Source of the DNA: JAAZBW01 sp035647855
Lineage (GTDB): Bacteria; Actinomycetota; Actinomycetes; Actinomycetales; Actinomycetaceae
Assembly: GCA_035647855.1 (NCBI GenBank)
Contig: DASRMP010000069.1
Coordinates: 1 to 64,000, forward strand
DNA length: 64,000 bases
Direction of reading: 5' to 3'
Positions 1-12,453 of the stretch are shown here, piece after piece; the stretch's first letter is position 1, and every line of letters starts with the position of its first letter. A program made the position numbers and the translations under genes. Under the pieces are notes generated by a model, which was not told the origin of the DNA, did no database searches, and was given only the letters and a program-made list of their open reading frames with translations.

Positions 1-10
1 GCTGCCAGTG

Positions 11-78
11 TGAGGGCGCACGATCGTCACGATGGCGCAGTGACGTCACTGCGCCATCGTGACGGACATGCGCCCTCA
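11..78. repeat. Long palindrome (cruciform-type inverted repeat), family A
   Basis: Positions 25-44 and 45-64 form a perfect 20-bp inverted repeat with no spacer, centred on GTGAC/GTCAC. After a 4-nt mismatch on each side (21-24 and 65-68), an outer 10-bp stem follows (11-20 TGAGGGCGCA pairs with 69-78 TGCGCCCTCA). The same unit recurs singly at 80-100 and 521-541 and as an array at 12245-12380. Confidence 0.95.
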
Positions 79-79
79 T

Positions 80-100
80 GTGACGAACGTGCGCCCTCAC
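80..100. repeat. Family A repeat unit
   Basis: A 21-bp unit reading GTGACGAACGTG followed by CGCCCTCAC. It is identical to the unit at 521-541 and matches the arms of the palindromes at 11-78 and 12271-12330. Confidence 0.9.
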
Positions 101-124
101 GCCGCAGCAGCGCCAGAACCCACC

Positions 125-185
125 GCTGCGGAACCTCACGCACCGTCTGGCCGGCACGCCGCGGAACCTGCGACACCGTGCGGCC
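125..185. repeat. Diverged copies of family B repeat
   Basis: Two consecutive units of the form CTGCGGAACCTC..CACCGT and CGCGGAACCTG..ACACCGT. Aligned with 567-600 the first unit agrees at most positions over about 34 bp, so the two blocks are diverged copies of one element. Confidence 0.7.
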
Positions 186-196
186 CATGCTCGGGG

Positions 197-368
197 CCCG
201 GAGTTCCGCAGCCACGTGATTCGAAACTTCCGAGGGAGCCCGGAGTTCCGCAGCCCGCTCCCGGGGACGCAACATGCAGGTTCGCAGCAGGATTCGGCCG
301 CTCAAGCATGCATTCAGCGTCTCCAGAGTGCCGTTGGGGCGCTGTGAAGGGTTCCCGGAGTTCCGCAG
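197..368. repeat. Three direct copies of CCCGGAGTTCCGCAG
   Basis: The 15-bp word CCCGGAGTTCCGCAG occurs at 197-211, 239-253 and 354-368. Its reverse complement (CTGCGGAACTCCGGG) resembles the start of the family B unit at 125-185, so these may be inverted family B members. Confidence 0.85.
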
Positions 369-520
369 TCACTCGAAGTTGGGCGGCGAATCCGGGGGTG
401 GAGTCCGCTGCGGGTCGGGGAGCCGAGCGTGTGCCTGTGGTTGGTCGCGGAGGTCTTGGGCCGCCGCGGTTCCCGCGACCATTCCGCGTCCTGCGACCAG
501 TGGCATCACAAACCGCCAGT

Positions 521-541
521 GTGACGAACGTGCGCCCTCAC
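521..541. repeat. Family A repeat unit
   Basis: This 21-bp unit is identical to 80-100 and stands alone between family B blocks. Confidence 0.9.
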
Positions 542-566
542 GGCCGTGGACACCGAAGATCGGTCG

Positions 567-663
567 CTGGGGAACTTCAGACCCCGTCTGGGCGGTGCGC
601 TGGGGAACTTCAGACCCCGTGGGGAACTTCGCACCCCGTAGTCGAGGTGAGAAGTTCCCCCAC
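567..663. repeat. Family B repeats (GGGGAACTTC..ACCCCGT)
   Basis: Two identical 21-bp units, CTGGGGAACTTC followed by AGACCCCGT, lie at 567-587 and 600-620. A third near-copy with GC in place of AG is at 621-639. An inverted partial copy (GAAGTTCCCCCAC) is at 651-663. Confidence 0.9.
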
Positions 664-777
664 TGAGCGGCCTCGGGGCACAGCGCCCCCTCCGACATGG
701 CGACGACGCCGCCGGGCCGCACGCCGCCGTCGCGAATCGCGAACGCCGGAATGGTCCCCGTTGGAGTAACGGAAACC

Positions 778-3426
778 CTAGTGCCCGGCCACTCGCCAGT
801 TCTCACCCACACCGACGGAGACGTCGAGCGGCACGGACAGCGCCACCGCGCCTGACATCTCCTCGCGCAGCACCGCCGTCACGAGCGTCAATTCACCGGG
901 CGCCACCTCGATCACAAGTTCGTCATGAACCTGGAGCAGCATGCGGCTCCTGAGTCGCTCGCGCGCGAGGCGCTCGTCGATGTGGATCATGGCCAGCTTG
1001 ATGATGTCTGCGGCGCTGCCCTGGATCGGCGAGTTCAGCGCGATCCGCTCGGCGAGTTCACGCCGCTGGCGGTTGTCCGAGTTGAGGTCAGGCAGGTAGC
1101 GGCGGCGGCCCAGGATGGTCTCCGTGTACCCCGTACGCCGCGCTTCATCCACGACTCCTTCGAGGTAGCGCTTCACTCCTCCGAATCTCTCGAAATACCC
1201 CTCCATCAGGGACCGCGCCTCGGCCATGTCCACGCGCAGCTGCCGTGAGAGGCCGAACGCTGACAGCCCGTACGCGAGGCCGTAGCTCATGGCCTTCACC
1301 TTCGAACGCATCGCGGGAGTCACCTCCGCCGGCGTGACACCGAACACCCTCGATCCCACGAAACGGTGGAGATCCTCGCCCTCCCTGAACGCCTGGATCA
1401 GGCCCTCGTCACCTGAGAGGTGCGCCATCACGCGCATCTCGATCTGGGAGTAGTCGGCGGTCAGGAGGCACTCGTAGCCGTCGGACACCACGAACGCCTC
1501 GCGGATCCGCTGGCCCTCATCCGTGCGGATGGGGATGTTCTGCAGGTTGGGGTCGAACGAGCTGAGCCGCCCGGTCGCGGCGATCGTCTGCTGGAACGTG
1601 GTGTGGATCCGCCCGTCGTCGCCGATTGCCCTCCGCAGCGTCTCGACAATCTGCCGGAGCTTGATCTGTTCCCGGTGCACCAGCAGGTGTTGGAGGAACG
1701 GGTGCTGCGTTCGCTCGAACAGCTCCAGGAGCGCCTCTGCGTCCGTGGTGTAGCCCGTCTTCGTCTTCCGGGTCTTCGGCATCTTCAGGTCGTCGAAGAG
1801 GACTTCCTGCAACTGCTTCGGGCTGGAGAGGTTCACCTCGCGCTTGATCACCTTGTACGCCTCGGCCGCCGCGTCATCGACGCGCGCACCGAACTCGGCT
1901 TCCAGGCCGGCCAGGTACTCGCCGTCGACGGCGACGCCGGCCGCCTCCATCCGCTGCAGGCTGAGTTGCACGGGAAGTTCGAGATCGGTCAGCAAGGCAG
2001 TGGCGTTGCGCTTCTCGAGTTCGCCGGTGAGCAGTTCGGTGAGGTCATCGATGGCGACGGCGCGATCACGCGCCTCTGCACCCTCATCCGTCAGGCCGAG
2101 ATCGAGTTCTCCCTGACCCGAGGGGTCGCCGGCCTCGACCTCGCGCCCGAGCAGCCGGGCGAGCATCTCCGGCAGGGCGTAGGTGCGCTGGCCCGGGTAA
2201 CACAGGTAGGACGCGAGTTCGGTGTCGAAAGTGACACCGTTCAGCTCGAGGCCGGCCGCCCGCAGGTGGTGCCAGGCGTCCTTCGCACCGTGCACGGACT
2301 TCGGGGACTCGGAGCCCAGCCACGCGACAACCTCGGGAACCGGGATCTCGTCGAGCGCGATCGAGCCGGTGCCCTCCGAGTCGGCAGCGCCGATCAGCCT
2401 CGCCGCGCCTCGCGGGCCCGGTTCGGAGACAACGTCGAGCGCGACCCGGTTGGTGTTCCGACTGAGCCAGCCACCAAGGTCCGAGACGGTCTCCCGTTCG
2501 GTCAACTCGATCTCCGGGGCTTCATCGCCGCCCGCGGACACGATCGTCAGGAGCCGGTCGCGGATTGCGTTGAACTCGAGCGTGTCGCAGAGCTGGCGCA
2601 CTGCCTCGCGGGAGCCGCCCTCGATCGTGAGATCGGCCGGAGCGACGGTGAGGTCCATGTCCGTCAGGAGGTGATTGAGGTGACGATTCCGCACCACGTT
2701 CGGAAGGTGGGCGCGGAGTGCCTCGCCCTTCTTGCCACCGATTTCGTCCGCACGGGCGATGACGTTGTCGAGACCGTCGAACTGGTTGATCCACTTCGCG
2801 GCGAAACCGGGCCCGACACCGGGAACGCCCGGCAGGTTGTCGGACGTCTCACCGGTGAGCGCCGCGAGCTCCGGGTATCGATGCGGGGGCACCCGGTACT
2901 TCCCCTCGACGGCGGCCGGCGTCATCCGGTTGAGCACGGTGACGCCCTGGACCGGATACAAGACCGTGACCTGGTCGGTCACGAGCTGGAAGGTGTCGCG
3001 GTCACCGGAGGCGACGAGGACGTCCATACCCTGCCCGGCGCCCTGAGTCGCGAGAGTGGCCAGTATGTCATCCGCTTCGTAGTTGGCCTCCGAGAGGTCG
3101 GCCACTCCCAGCGCCTTGAGCATCTCCCTGATGAGCGGCACCTGGTCCCGGAACGCCTCGGGCGTCTCCTCGCGGCCGCCCTTGTATTCCGCGTACTCCT
3201 CGGTCCGGAACGTGGTCGATCCTTCATCGAAGGCGACGGCGACATGGGTCGGCTTCTCGTTCTCCAGCAGCCGCAGCAGCATGTTGAAGAACCCGTAGAT
3301 CGCGTTCGTGGTCTGACCCGTAGCGGTAGTGAAGTTCTCGGAAGGTAACGCGAAGAACGCCCTGTAGGCCATGGAATGGCCATCGATGAGAAGCAGACGT
3401 TCACGGGTCCCGGTGGGCTCGGTCAT
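778..3426 (-). CDS. polA: DNA polymerase I
   Basis: An 882-residue family A DNA polymerase that removes RNA primers and fills gaps in replication and repair. The N-terminal 5'-3' exonuclease starts with LLIDGHSMAYRAFFALP (about residues 10-290). The middle 3'-5' exonuclease-like domain (about 310-480) lacks canonical acidic motifs (ALDVVSE where FDTE is expected), so proofreading is probably lost, as in many actinobacterial PolA. The polymerase domain shows motif A DYSQIEMRV, motif B around KAMSYGLAYG and motif C LLQVHDELVIE. I chose the ATG at 3426 (MTEPTGTRE). Upstream in-frame codons would run into the divergent thioesterase gene and show no similarity to the family. The gene is transcribed alone, divergently from the hotdog gene 19 bp away. 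Confidence 0.97.
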   Translation of the reverse strand: MTEPTGTRERLLLIDGHSMAYRAFFALPSENFTTATGQTTNAIYGFFNMLLRLLENEKPTHVAVAFDEGSTTFRTEEYAEYKGGREETPEAFRDQVPLIREMLKALGVADLSEANYEADDILATLATQGAGQGMDVLVASGDRDTFQLVTDQVTVLYPVQGVTVLNRMTPAAVEGKYRVPPHRYPELAALTGETSDNLPGVPGVGPGFAAKWINQFDGLDNVIARADEIGGKKGEALRAHLPNVVRNRHLNHLLTDMDLTVAPADLTIEGGSREAVRQLCDTLEFNAIRDRLLTIVSAGGDEAPEIELTERETVSDLGGWLSRNTNRVALDVVSEPGPRGAARLIGAADSEGTGSIALDEIPVPEVVAWLGSESPKSVHGAKDAWHHLRAAGLELNGVTFDTELASYLCYPGQRTYALPEMLARLLGREVEAGDPSGQGELDLGLTDEGAEARDRAVAIDDLTELLTGELEKRNATALLTDLELPVQLSLQRMEAAGVAVDGEYLAGLEAEFGARVDDAAAEAYKVIKREVNLSSPKQLQEVLFDDLKMPKTRKTKTGYTTDAEALLELFERTQHPFLQHLLVHREQIKLRQIVETLRRAIGDDGRIHTTFQQTIAATGRLSSFDPNLQNIPIRTDEGQRIREAFVVSDGYECLLTADYSQIEMRVMAHLSGDEGLIQAFREGEDLHRFVGSRVFGVTPAEVTPAMRSKVKAMSYGLAYGLSAFGLSRQLRVDMAEARSLMEGYFERFGGVKRYLEGVVDEARRTGYTETILGRRRYLPDLNSDNRQRRELAERIALNSPIQGSAADIIKLAMIHIDERLARERLRSRMLLQVHDELVIEVAPGELTLVTAVLREEMSGAVALSVPLDVSVGVGENWRVAGH

Positions 3427-3445
3427 GCATGCCAAACTAGTCCGT

Positions 3446-3877
3446 ATGGCTGACACGATGCGAGACGACCGGAACCTGCTTGAGCGAATGGGTGTCATCG
3501 TCCACGAGGTTGGCCCTGAACACGCCACTGCTTCCATGCCCGTCGCCGGCAACACTCAGCCATACGGGCTGCTGCACGGCGGCGCGTCCGCGGCCCTGGC
3601 CGAGACGGTGGGCTCGACGGCGGCGGTCGCGCACGCAGGCGAGGGTGGGCGTGCAGTCGGGATGGAACTCTCGATCACCCACCATCGTTCGATGCGTTCA
3701 GGTCAGGTGCACGCCGAGGCGACCGCACTGAGGCTCGGGCGCAGGACCGCTTCCTACGACATCAAGATCACCGACGACGACGGCCGCCTGATCGCTTCCG
3801 CCCGCCTGCTCTGCATGGTCATCCCGGCCAAGCCGGAGTCGGCCGAACCGGGGTCGGCCGAACCAGAGACGGACTAG
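3446..3877 (+). CDS. PaaI-type hotdog-fold thioesterase
   Basis: A 143-residue hotdog-fold acyl-CoA thioesterase of the PaaI/YbdB group, expected to hydrolyse acyl- or aryl-CoA in the cytoplasm. The signature QPYGLLHGGASAALAET, the following long helix and the strand SITHHRSMRSGQV are typical. The start is taken as ATG 3446 (MADTM), which leaves 19 bp to polA. ATG 3425 would overlap the polA start codon. The last residues are a low-complexity tail (SAEPGSAEPE). It is divergent from polA and convergent with the ANTAR regulator, overlapping the end of that gene by 4 bp. This neighbourhood is conserved in actinobacteria. The substrate cannot be told from sequence. Confidence 0.85.
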   Translation: MADTMRDDRNLLERMGVIVHEVGPEHATASMPVAGNTQPYGLLHGGASAALAETVGSTAAVAHAGEGGRAVGMELSITHHRSMRSGQVHAEATALRLGRRTASYDIKITDDDGRLIASARLLCMVIPAKPESAEPGSAEPETD

Positions 3878-4482
3878 GAGGAGCCGCCGACCTGCTCTAT
3901 GACGGCGTCCGCCACCTCGCGCATCGTCAGGCGCCGGTCCATCGAGGTCTTCTGGATCCAGCGGAACGCCTCAGGCTCCGACAGGCCCATCTTCGACTGC
4001 AGCAGGCCCTTCGCGCGGTCCACGCGCTTCCGGGTCTCGAAGCGCTCCGCGAGGTCCGCGATGTCGCTCTCCAACGAGACGATCTCGTTGAAGCGCGAAA
4101 TCGCAACCTCGAGCGCGGGCAGCAAATCCGACGGAGTGAAGGGCTTGACAACGTACGCCATCGCGCCGGCCTCGCTCGCGCGTTCGACGAGTTCCCGCTG
4201 AGAGAAGGCTGTCAGCATCACGACGGCGCAGGTGCGCGACTCCATGATCGCCTCGGCGGCAGTGATGCCGTCCATCTCCGGCATCTTGACGTCCATGACG
4301 ACGACGTCCGGCTCAAGCTCTTCCACCAGCCGCACGGCGGTCTCTCCGTCGCCGGCCTCGCCGACGACCTCGTAACCGGCGTCCGTCAGCGACTCGACGA
4401 TGTCCAGACGAATGAGTGGCTCGTCCTCTGCCACGACAACGCGCCGCTTGGCAATCTCGCCGCCGGACTTCTTGGCACCCAT
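3874..4482 (-). CDS. pdtaR: ANTAR-domain response regulator (PdtaR-like)
   Basis: A 202-residue two-component regulator that acts by RNA antitermination. The receiver domain (about 14-130) has the acidic pair D20/E21, phospho-acceptor D64 in VVVMDVKMPEMDG, T91 and K113 (VVKPF). The C-terminal ANTAR domain (about 140-195) carries RKRVDRAKGLLQ and ends in a helical AIxQxS-like region. The family binds paired hairpins in nascent RNA and prevents termination. The start at ATG 4482 (MGAKKSGG) has a purine-rich site AAAGGCAGG just upstream. tRNA-Leu(CAA) ends only 28 nt upstream on the same strand, so the two may share a transcript. The cognate histidine kinase (PdtaS-like) is not in the window. 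Confidence 0.93.
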   Translation of the reverse strand: MGAKKSGGEIAKRRVVVAEDEPLIRLDIVESLTDAGYEVVGEAGDGETAVRLVEELEPDVVVMDVKMPEMDGITAAEAIMESRTCAVVMLTAFSQRELVERASEAGAMAYVVKPFTPSDLLPALEVAISRFNEIVSLESDIADLAERFETRKRVDRAKGLLQSKMGLSEPEAFRWIQKTSMDRRLTMREVADAVIEQVGGSS

Positions 4483-4510
4483 GTTGCCTGCCTTTCTGGT
4501 ACTGCTTCCG

Positions 4511-4592
4511 TGCTCCCGGCGGGACTCGAACCCGCACACCTCGCGGCGCCGCATTTTGAGTGCGGTGTGTCTGCCAATTCCACCACGGGAGC
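4511..4592 (-). tRNA. tRNA-Leu (anticodon CAA)
   Basis: The 82-nt gene reads GCTCCCG at the 5' end and pairs with CGGGAGC plus discriminator A at the 3' end. The anticodon stem CCGCA/TGCGG encloses the loop CTCAAAA, giving anticodon CAA. The T arm contains GGTTCGAGTCC. The extended variable arm is typical of class II tRNA-Leu. CCA is not encoded. pdtaR begins 28 nt downstream. Confidence 0.97.
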
Positions 4593-4594
4593 AA

Positions 4595-4620
4595 CGGCGC
4601 CAGCCTACAACTCGGCGCCG
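4595..4620 (-). terminator. Possible terminator between pyk and tRNA-Leu
   Basis: An inverted repeat CGGCGCC (4595-4601) / GGCGCCG (4614-4620) with a 12-nt loop lies downstream of the pyk stop codon and just upstream of the tRNA. There is no T tract, so the assignment is tentative. Confidence 0.35.
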
Positions 4621-4657
4621 CTCCCTCACGGCGACGGCAGTGTGGTGCTCAGCACCT

Positions 4658-6088
4658 CTACCGCCTGCGCTGTCTGTTCGTCTCTCCGACCTTGTGGATA
4701 CGGATCGAGTTTGTGGTCCCCACAACGCCCGGAGGCATGCCCGCGATGATCACGATGCGTTCGCCCTCGCTCGCCAGGTGGTTCTCGCGCAGCCGGTGCT
4801 CCACCTGGTCGACCATGTCGTCAGTGTGGGCCACTTCGGGCGCCAAGTAGGTCTGGACGCCCCACGAGAGTGCCAGGTTGCGCCGGGTGGATTCGAGCGG
4901 CGTGATCGCGAGCAGCGGGATCTTCGGACGCAACCGCGACATGCGACGGGCCGTGTCACCGGACTGGGTGAAGGTGACGATGTACTTGACGTTCAGCGTC
5001 TCGCCGATCTCGGCGGCAGCCTTGGTGATCACGCCACCGCGCGTGGCCGGTGAGGACGTGAGGGGTGCGATGTGGTGGCCTCCCTCGACTTCCGTGGTCT
5101 CGATGATACGAGACATGGTTCGCACCGCCTCGAGCGGCCAGGCGCCCACGGACGTCTCGCCAGAGAGCATGACCGCGTCCGCGCCGTCGAGAATCGCGTT
5201 GGCGCAGTCGGAGGCTTCCGCACGGGTCGGCCGCGGCGACGTGATCATCGACTCGAGCACCTGAGTGGCGACGATGACCGGCTTCGCGTACTGACGAGCG
5301 ATATCGATGGCGCGCTTCTGTACCAGCGGCACCTGCTCGAGCGGGAGTTCGACGCCGAGGTCGCCGCGGGCGACCATGATGCCGTCGAACGCGTCGATGA
5401 TCTCGGTGAGGTTCTCCACCGCCTGGGGCTTCTCGACCTTGGCGATCACGGGGACGAAGCGGCCCTCTTCGGCCATGATCGCGTGGACGTCATTGACGTC
5501 CTTCGCGTCGCGGACGAACGAGAGCGCGATCATGTCCGCGCCGAGGCGCAGCGCCCAGCGCAGGTCGATCTTGTCCTTGTCGGAAAGTGCCGGAACCGAG
5601 ACCGCCACGCCCGGCAGGTTGATGCCCTTGTTGTTGGACACCGGACCAGGGACCTCGACCTGGGTGATCACTCGCGGACCGTCGACCTCGACGACGCGCA
5701 GGCCGACCTTTCCGTCGTCGATCAGGAGCGGGTCACCGGGTTTGCAGTCACCGGGAAGACCCTTGAACGTGGTACCGCAAATCTCCTTCGTGCCTTCAAC
5801 GTCCTCGGTGGTGATCGTGAAGTAGTCCCCTTCGTTGAGGACGACGGGACCATCCTTGAAAGTGCCGAGGCGGATCTTGGGGCCCTGCAGGTCCACGAGA
5901 ATCGCCACGGCCCGCCCGGATTCGCGCGAGGCGGCACGCACGTTGTGGTAGACGGCCTCATGGCCCTCATGCTTGCCATGTGACGCATTGATTCGTGCGA
6001 CATCCATTCCGGCGTCCACAAGGGCGCGGATCTGTTCGGGGGACTCTGTGGCCGGGCCAATCGTGCAGACGATCTTCGCTCTACGCAT
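4658..6088 (-). CDS. pyk: Pyruvate kinase
   Basis: A 476-residue pyruvate kinase that converts phosphoenolpyruvate and ADP to pyruvate and ATP at the end of glycolysis. The N-terminus RRAKIVCTIGPATES is diagnostic, and the active-site regions VDLQGPKIRLG, VIAKVEKPQAVENL, MVARGDLGVELP and DAVMLSGETSVGAWP are present. Length matches the family. The stop codon is TAG. The gene follows gltD on the same strand after 53 bp and precedes tRNA-Leu and pdtaR. This order is typical of actinobacteria. Confidence 0.97.
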   Translation of the reverse strand: MRRAKIVCTIGPATESPEQIRALVDAGMDVARINASHGKHEGHEAVYHNVRAASRESGRAVAILVDLQGPKIRLGTFKDGPVVLNEGDYFTITTEDVEGTKEICGTTFKGLPGDCKPGDPLLIDDGKVGLRVVEVDGPRVITQVEVPGPVSNNKGINLPGVAVSVPALSDKDKIDLRWALRLGADMIALSFVRDAKDVNDVHAIMAEEGRFVPVIAKVEKPQAVENLTEIIDAFDGIMVARGDLGVELPLEQVPLVQKRAIDIARQYAKPVIVATQVLESMITSPRPTRAEASDCANAILDGADAVMLSGETSVGAWPLEAVRTMSRIIETTEVEGGHHIAPLTSSPATRGGVITKAAAEIGETLNVKYIVTFTQSGDTARRMSRLRPKIPLLAITPLESTRRNLALSWGVQTYLAPEVAHTDDMVDQVEHRLRENHLASEGERIVIIAGMPPGVVGTTNSIRIHKVGETNRQRRR

Positions 6089-6141
6089 GTCAACATCCTA
6101 GGGATCCGGGACTATCCGCGAGGGCATCCCGGCAAAGCGGT

Positions 6142-7603
6142 TCACGCCAGGAGTCGTGTGGTGGTCGCCCGAATGGGGGCAGGGAGCTCACTGGTGCCGG
6201 CACGCAGGTAGGAGTCCACGGCGGCCGCGGCCGCGCGGCCCTCCGCGATCGCCCACACGATGAGCGACTGGCCGCGGCCGGCATCGCCCGCTACGAACAC
6301 GCCCGGAACGCCGGTGGCGAAGTCCGCAGACCGGCGGATTCGCCCGTTTTCGGCCATCTCGAGACCGAGTTGTTCGACCACCCCCTCGTACGGAGTTCCG
6401 GCGAAACCCATCGCGAGCAGCACCAGTTGCGCCGGGAACTCCCGCCGCAACCCGCCCTTGGCCACCACACGGCCGTCACGATCCTCCGTCTCGTCGGCGA
6501 TCACGCCCGTGACGCCGCCGTCATGCCCAGCGAAGCGCACCGTGGAGAAGGCGAAGTGGCGTTCCCCGCCCTCTTCATGGGAGGTGGAGACGGTGAAGAC
6601 CTTCGGATCGGTGGGCCATGGTTCGGCGGGCGTGCGGTGAACCGATGGCCGTTCGTGGTACTGCAGCTGCGTGACGGAGCGCGCGCCCTGGCGAATTGCG
6701 GTGCCGTAGCAGTCGGAGCCGGTGTCGCCGCCACCGATTATGACCACGTCCTTGCCCGCGGCGGTGATCTGATCCGGGACGGTCTCTCCCCGGACGGCAC
6801 GGTTGGCCTGCGGCAGGTACTCCATCGCCGTGTGGATTCCGGCGAGTTCCCGTCCCTCGACCGGCAGTTCGCGGTGGATCATCGCTCCCGTCGCCACGAC
6901 GACGGCGTCATACCGTTCCAGCAAATCCGCGCCGGAGGGATGGCCGGGCCCGCCGAGCTCGACCCCGGGCCGGAAGATGGTTCCCTCCGCGCGCATCTGG
7001 TCGAGACGCCGCTCCAGCACGGCGGTCTCCATCTTGAACTCGGGGATTCCGTAGCGGAGCAGGCCGCCGATCGCGTCGTCGCGCTCGAATACCGCGACGG
7101 TGTGGCCGGCCCGGGTGAGTTGCTGGGCGGCGGCGAGCCCCGCCGGCCCGGAACCGACGATGGCGACGGTCATGCCGGTGTGCGCGTCGGGCAGACGCGG
7201 CGCCACGAGTCCCCGTTCGAACGCCTCCTCGATGATGCCGAGTTCGATGTTCTTGATCGTCACGGCCGGCTGATTGATGGACAGCACGCACGCGGTCTCA
7301 CAGGGCGCGGGGCAGAGACGGCCGGTGAAGTCGGGGAAGTTGTTCGTGGAGTGCAGCCGATCGATTGCCCCCGCCCAGTCGCCTCTCATCGTGAGGTCGT
7401 TCCATTCGGGGATGAGATTCCCGAGTGGGCATCCCTCGTGGCAGAAGGGGACGCCGCAGTCCATGCAGCGCGAGGCCTGCCGCTTCAGGATCGGCGAGTC
7501 CGGCTCGCGTTCCTCGTAGACCTCCTTCCAGTCGCGGATGCGCACCTCGATGGGGCGTCCGCGTGGGAGTTCGCGCTGCCGGTGCTTGAGGAATCCTCGG
7601 GGA

Positions 7604-7611
<8 letters not shown>
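6142..7611 (-). CDS. gltD: Glutamate synthase small subunit (NADPH)
   Basis: A 489-residue beta subunit of NADPH-dependent glutamate synthase, which passes electrons from NADPH through FAD and [4Fe-4S] clusters to GltB. The N-terminal cysteine clusters [14 protein letters not shown] and CPAPCETAC ligate iron-sulfur clusters. The Rossmann motifs [13 protein letters not shown] (FAD) and [11 protein letters not shown] (NADPH) are intact. The start codon is GTG at 7611 and overlaps the last codons of gltB by 8 bp, which indicates translational coupling. Confidence 0.97.
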
Positions 7612-12118
<4,507 letters not shown>

Positions 12119-12172
12119 GGGGTTAATCGGCGTGCCTTCCCTCTGTGGGCCTGTCCTTTCGCTCAGGCGTGC

Positions 12173-12182
12173 ATGTATACAT
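12173..12182 (-). promoter_or_regulatory. Palindrome upstream of gltB, possible operator or -10 region
   Basis: The sequence ATGTATACAT is a perfect 10-bp palindrome inside the AT-rich word TGCATGTATACATTTTGCA. It lies 55 bp before the gltB start codon in otherwise GC-rich DNA. It includes TATACA, which could serve as a -10 box for gltB, or the palindrome could bind a regulator. I cannot name the factor. Confidence 0.4.
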
Positions 12183-12244
12183 TTTGCACCCTCTTGGCGG
12201 AATCGCTACACGGGGACAGCGGCGGGTTTTGGCGCCGCTGCGGA

Positions 12245-12380
12245 GCGAGGGCGCACGATCGTCACACCATGGCGCACGTTCGTCACGATGGCGCGGTGAC
12301 GTCACTGCGCCATCGTGACGAACGTGCGCCCTCATCACTCTCCGTGTGACGATCGTGCGCCCCGATGTGACGGACGTGTG
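12245..12380. repeat. Family A repeat array with 60-bp near-perfect palindrome
   Basis: Positions 12271-12300 and 12301-12330 form a 30-bp inverted repeat with no spacer and a single mismatch (12295/12306), centred on GGTGAC/GTCACT. Flanking single units occur at about 12246-12264 (GAGGGCGCACGATCGTCAC) and 12344-12380 (GTGACGATCGTGCGCC, GTGACGGACGTGTGCC). It is the same family as 11-100 and 521-541. The array fills the gltB-trpA spacer, which holds no gene. Confidence 0.95.
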
Positions 12381-12387
12381 CCCACGG

Positions 12388-12453
12388 CCTGGCCGGAGAT
12401 CAGGTGCCGGGGTGATCAGGCCTGGCCGGTGATCAGGCCTGGCCGATGATCAG
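12388..12453. repeat. Four tandem 16-17 bp units at the trpA 3' end
   Basis: Units CCTGGCCGGAGATCAGG (12388), TGCCGGGGTGATCAGG (12405), CCTGGCCGGTGATCAGG (12421) and CCTGGCCGATGATCAG (12438) follow each other without gaps. The last unit includes the trpA stop codon. The units contain TGATCA-type palindromic cores. Confidence 0.85.

Larger units (their letters stand above)
1..777. other. Repeat-dense region without a recognisable gene
   Basis: This stretch lies beyond the 3' end of polA and holds at least two families of short repeats, listed separately. Open frames on both strands run through the repeats, are Arg/Pro rich and match no family I know, so I do not call a gene. The left window edge cuts whatever lies further upstream. 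Confidence 0.7.

Noticed and set aside
1..663. CRISPR array
   Set aside because: Repeats are irregularly spaced, occur in both orientations and differ in sequence; no regular spacers and no cas genes. The Cas4-like nuclease at 27150 is the stand-alone actinobacterial RecB-like protein.
59..769. 236-codon open frame in the left repeat region
   Set aside because: It reads through family A and B repeats, is Arg/Pro rich and has no similarity I can name.
1420..3348. 642-codon open frame on the plus strand
   Set aside because: It is antisense to polA and exists because high GC at third positions removes stops. The product has no family signature.
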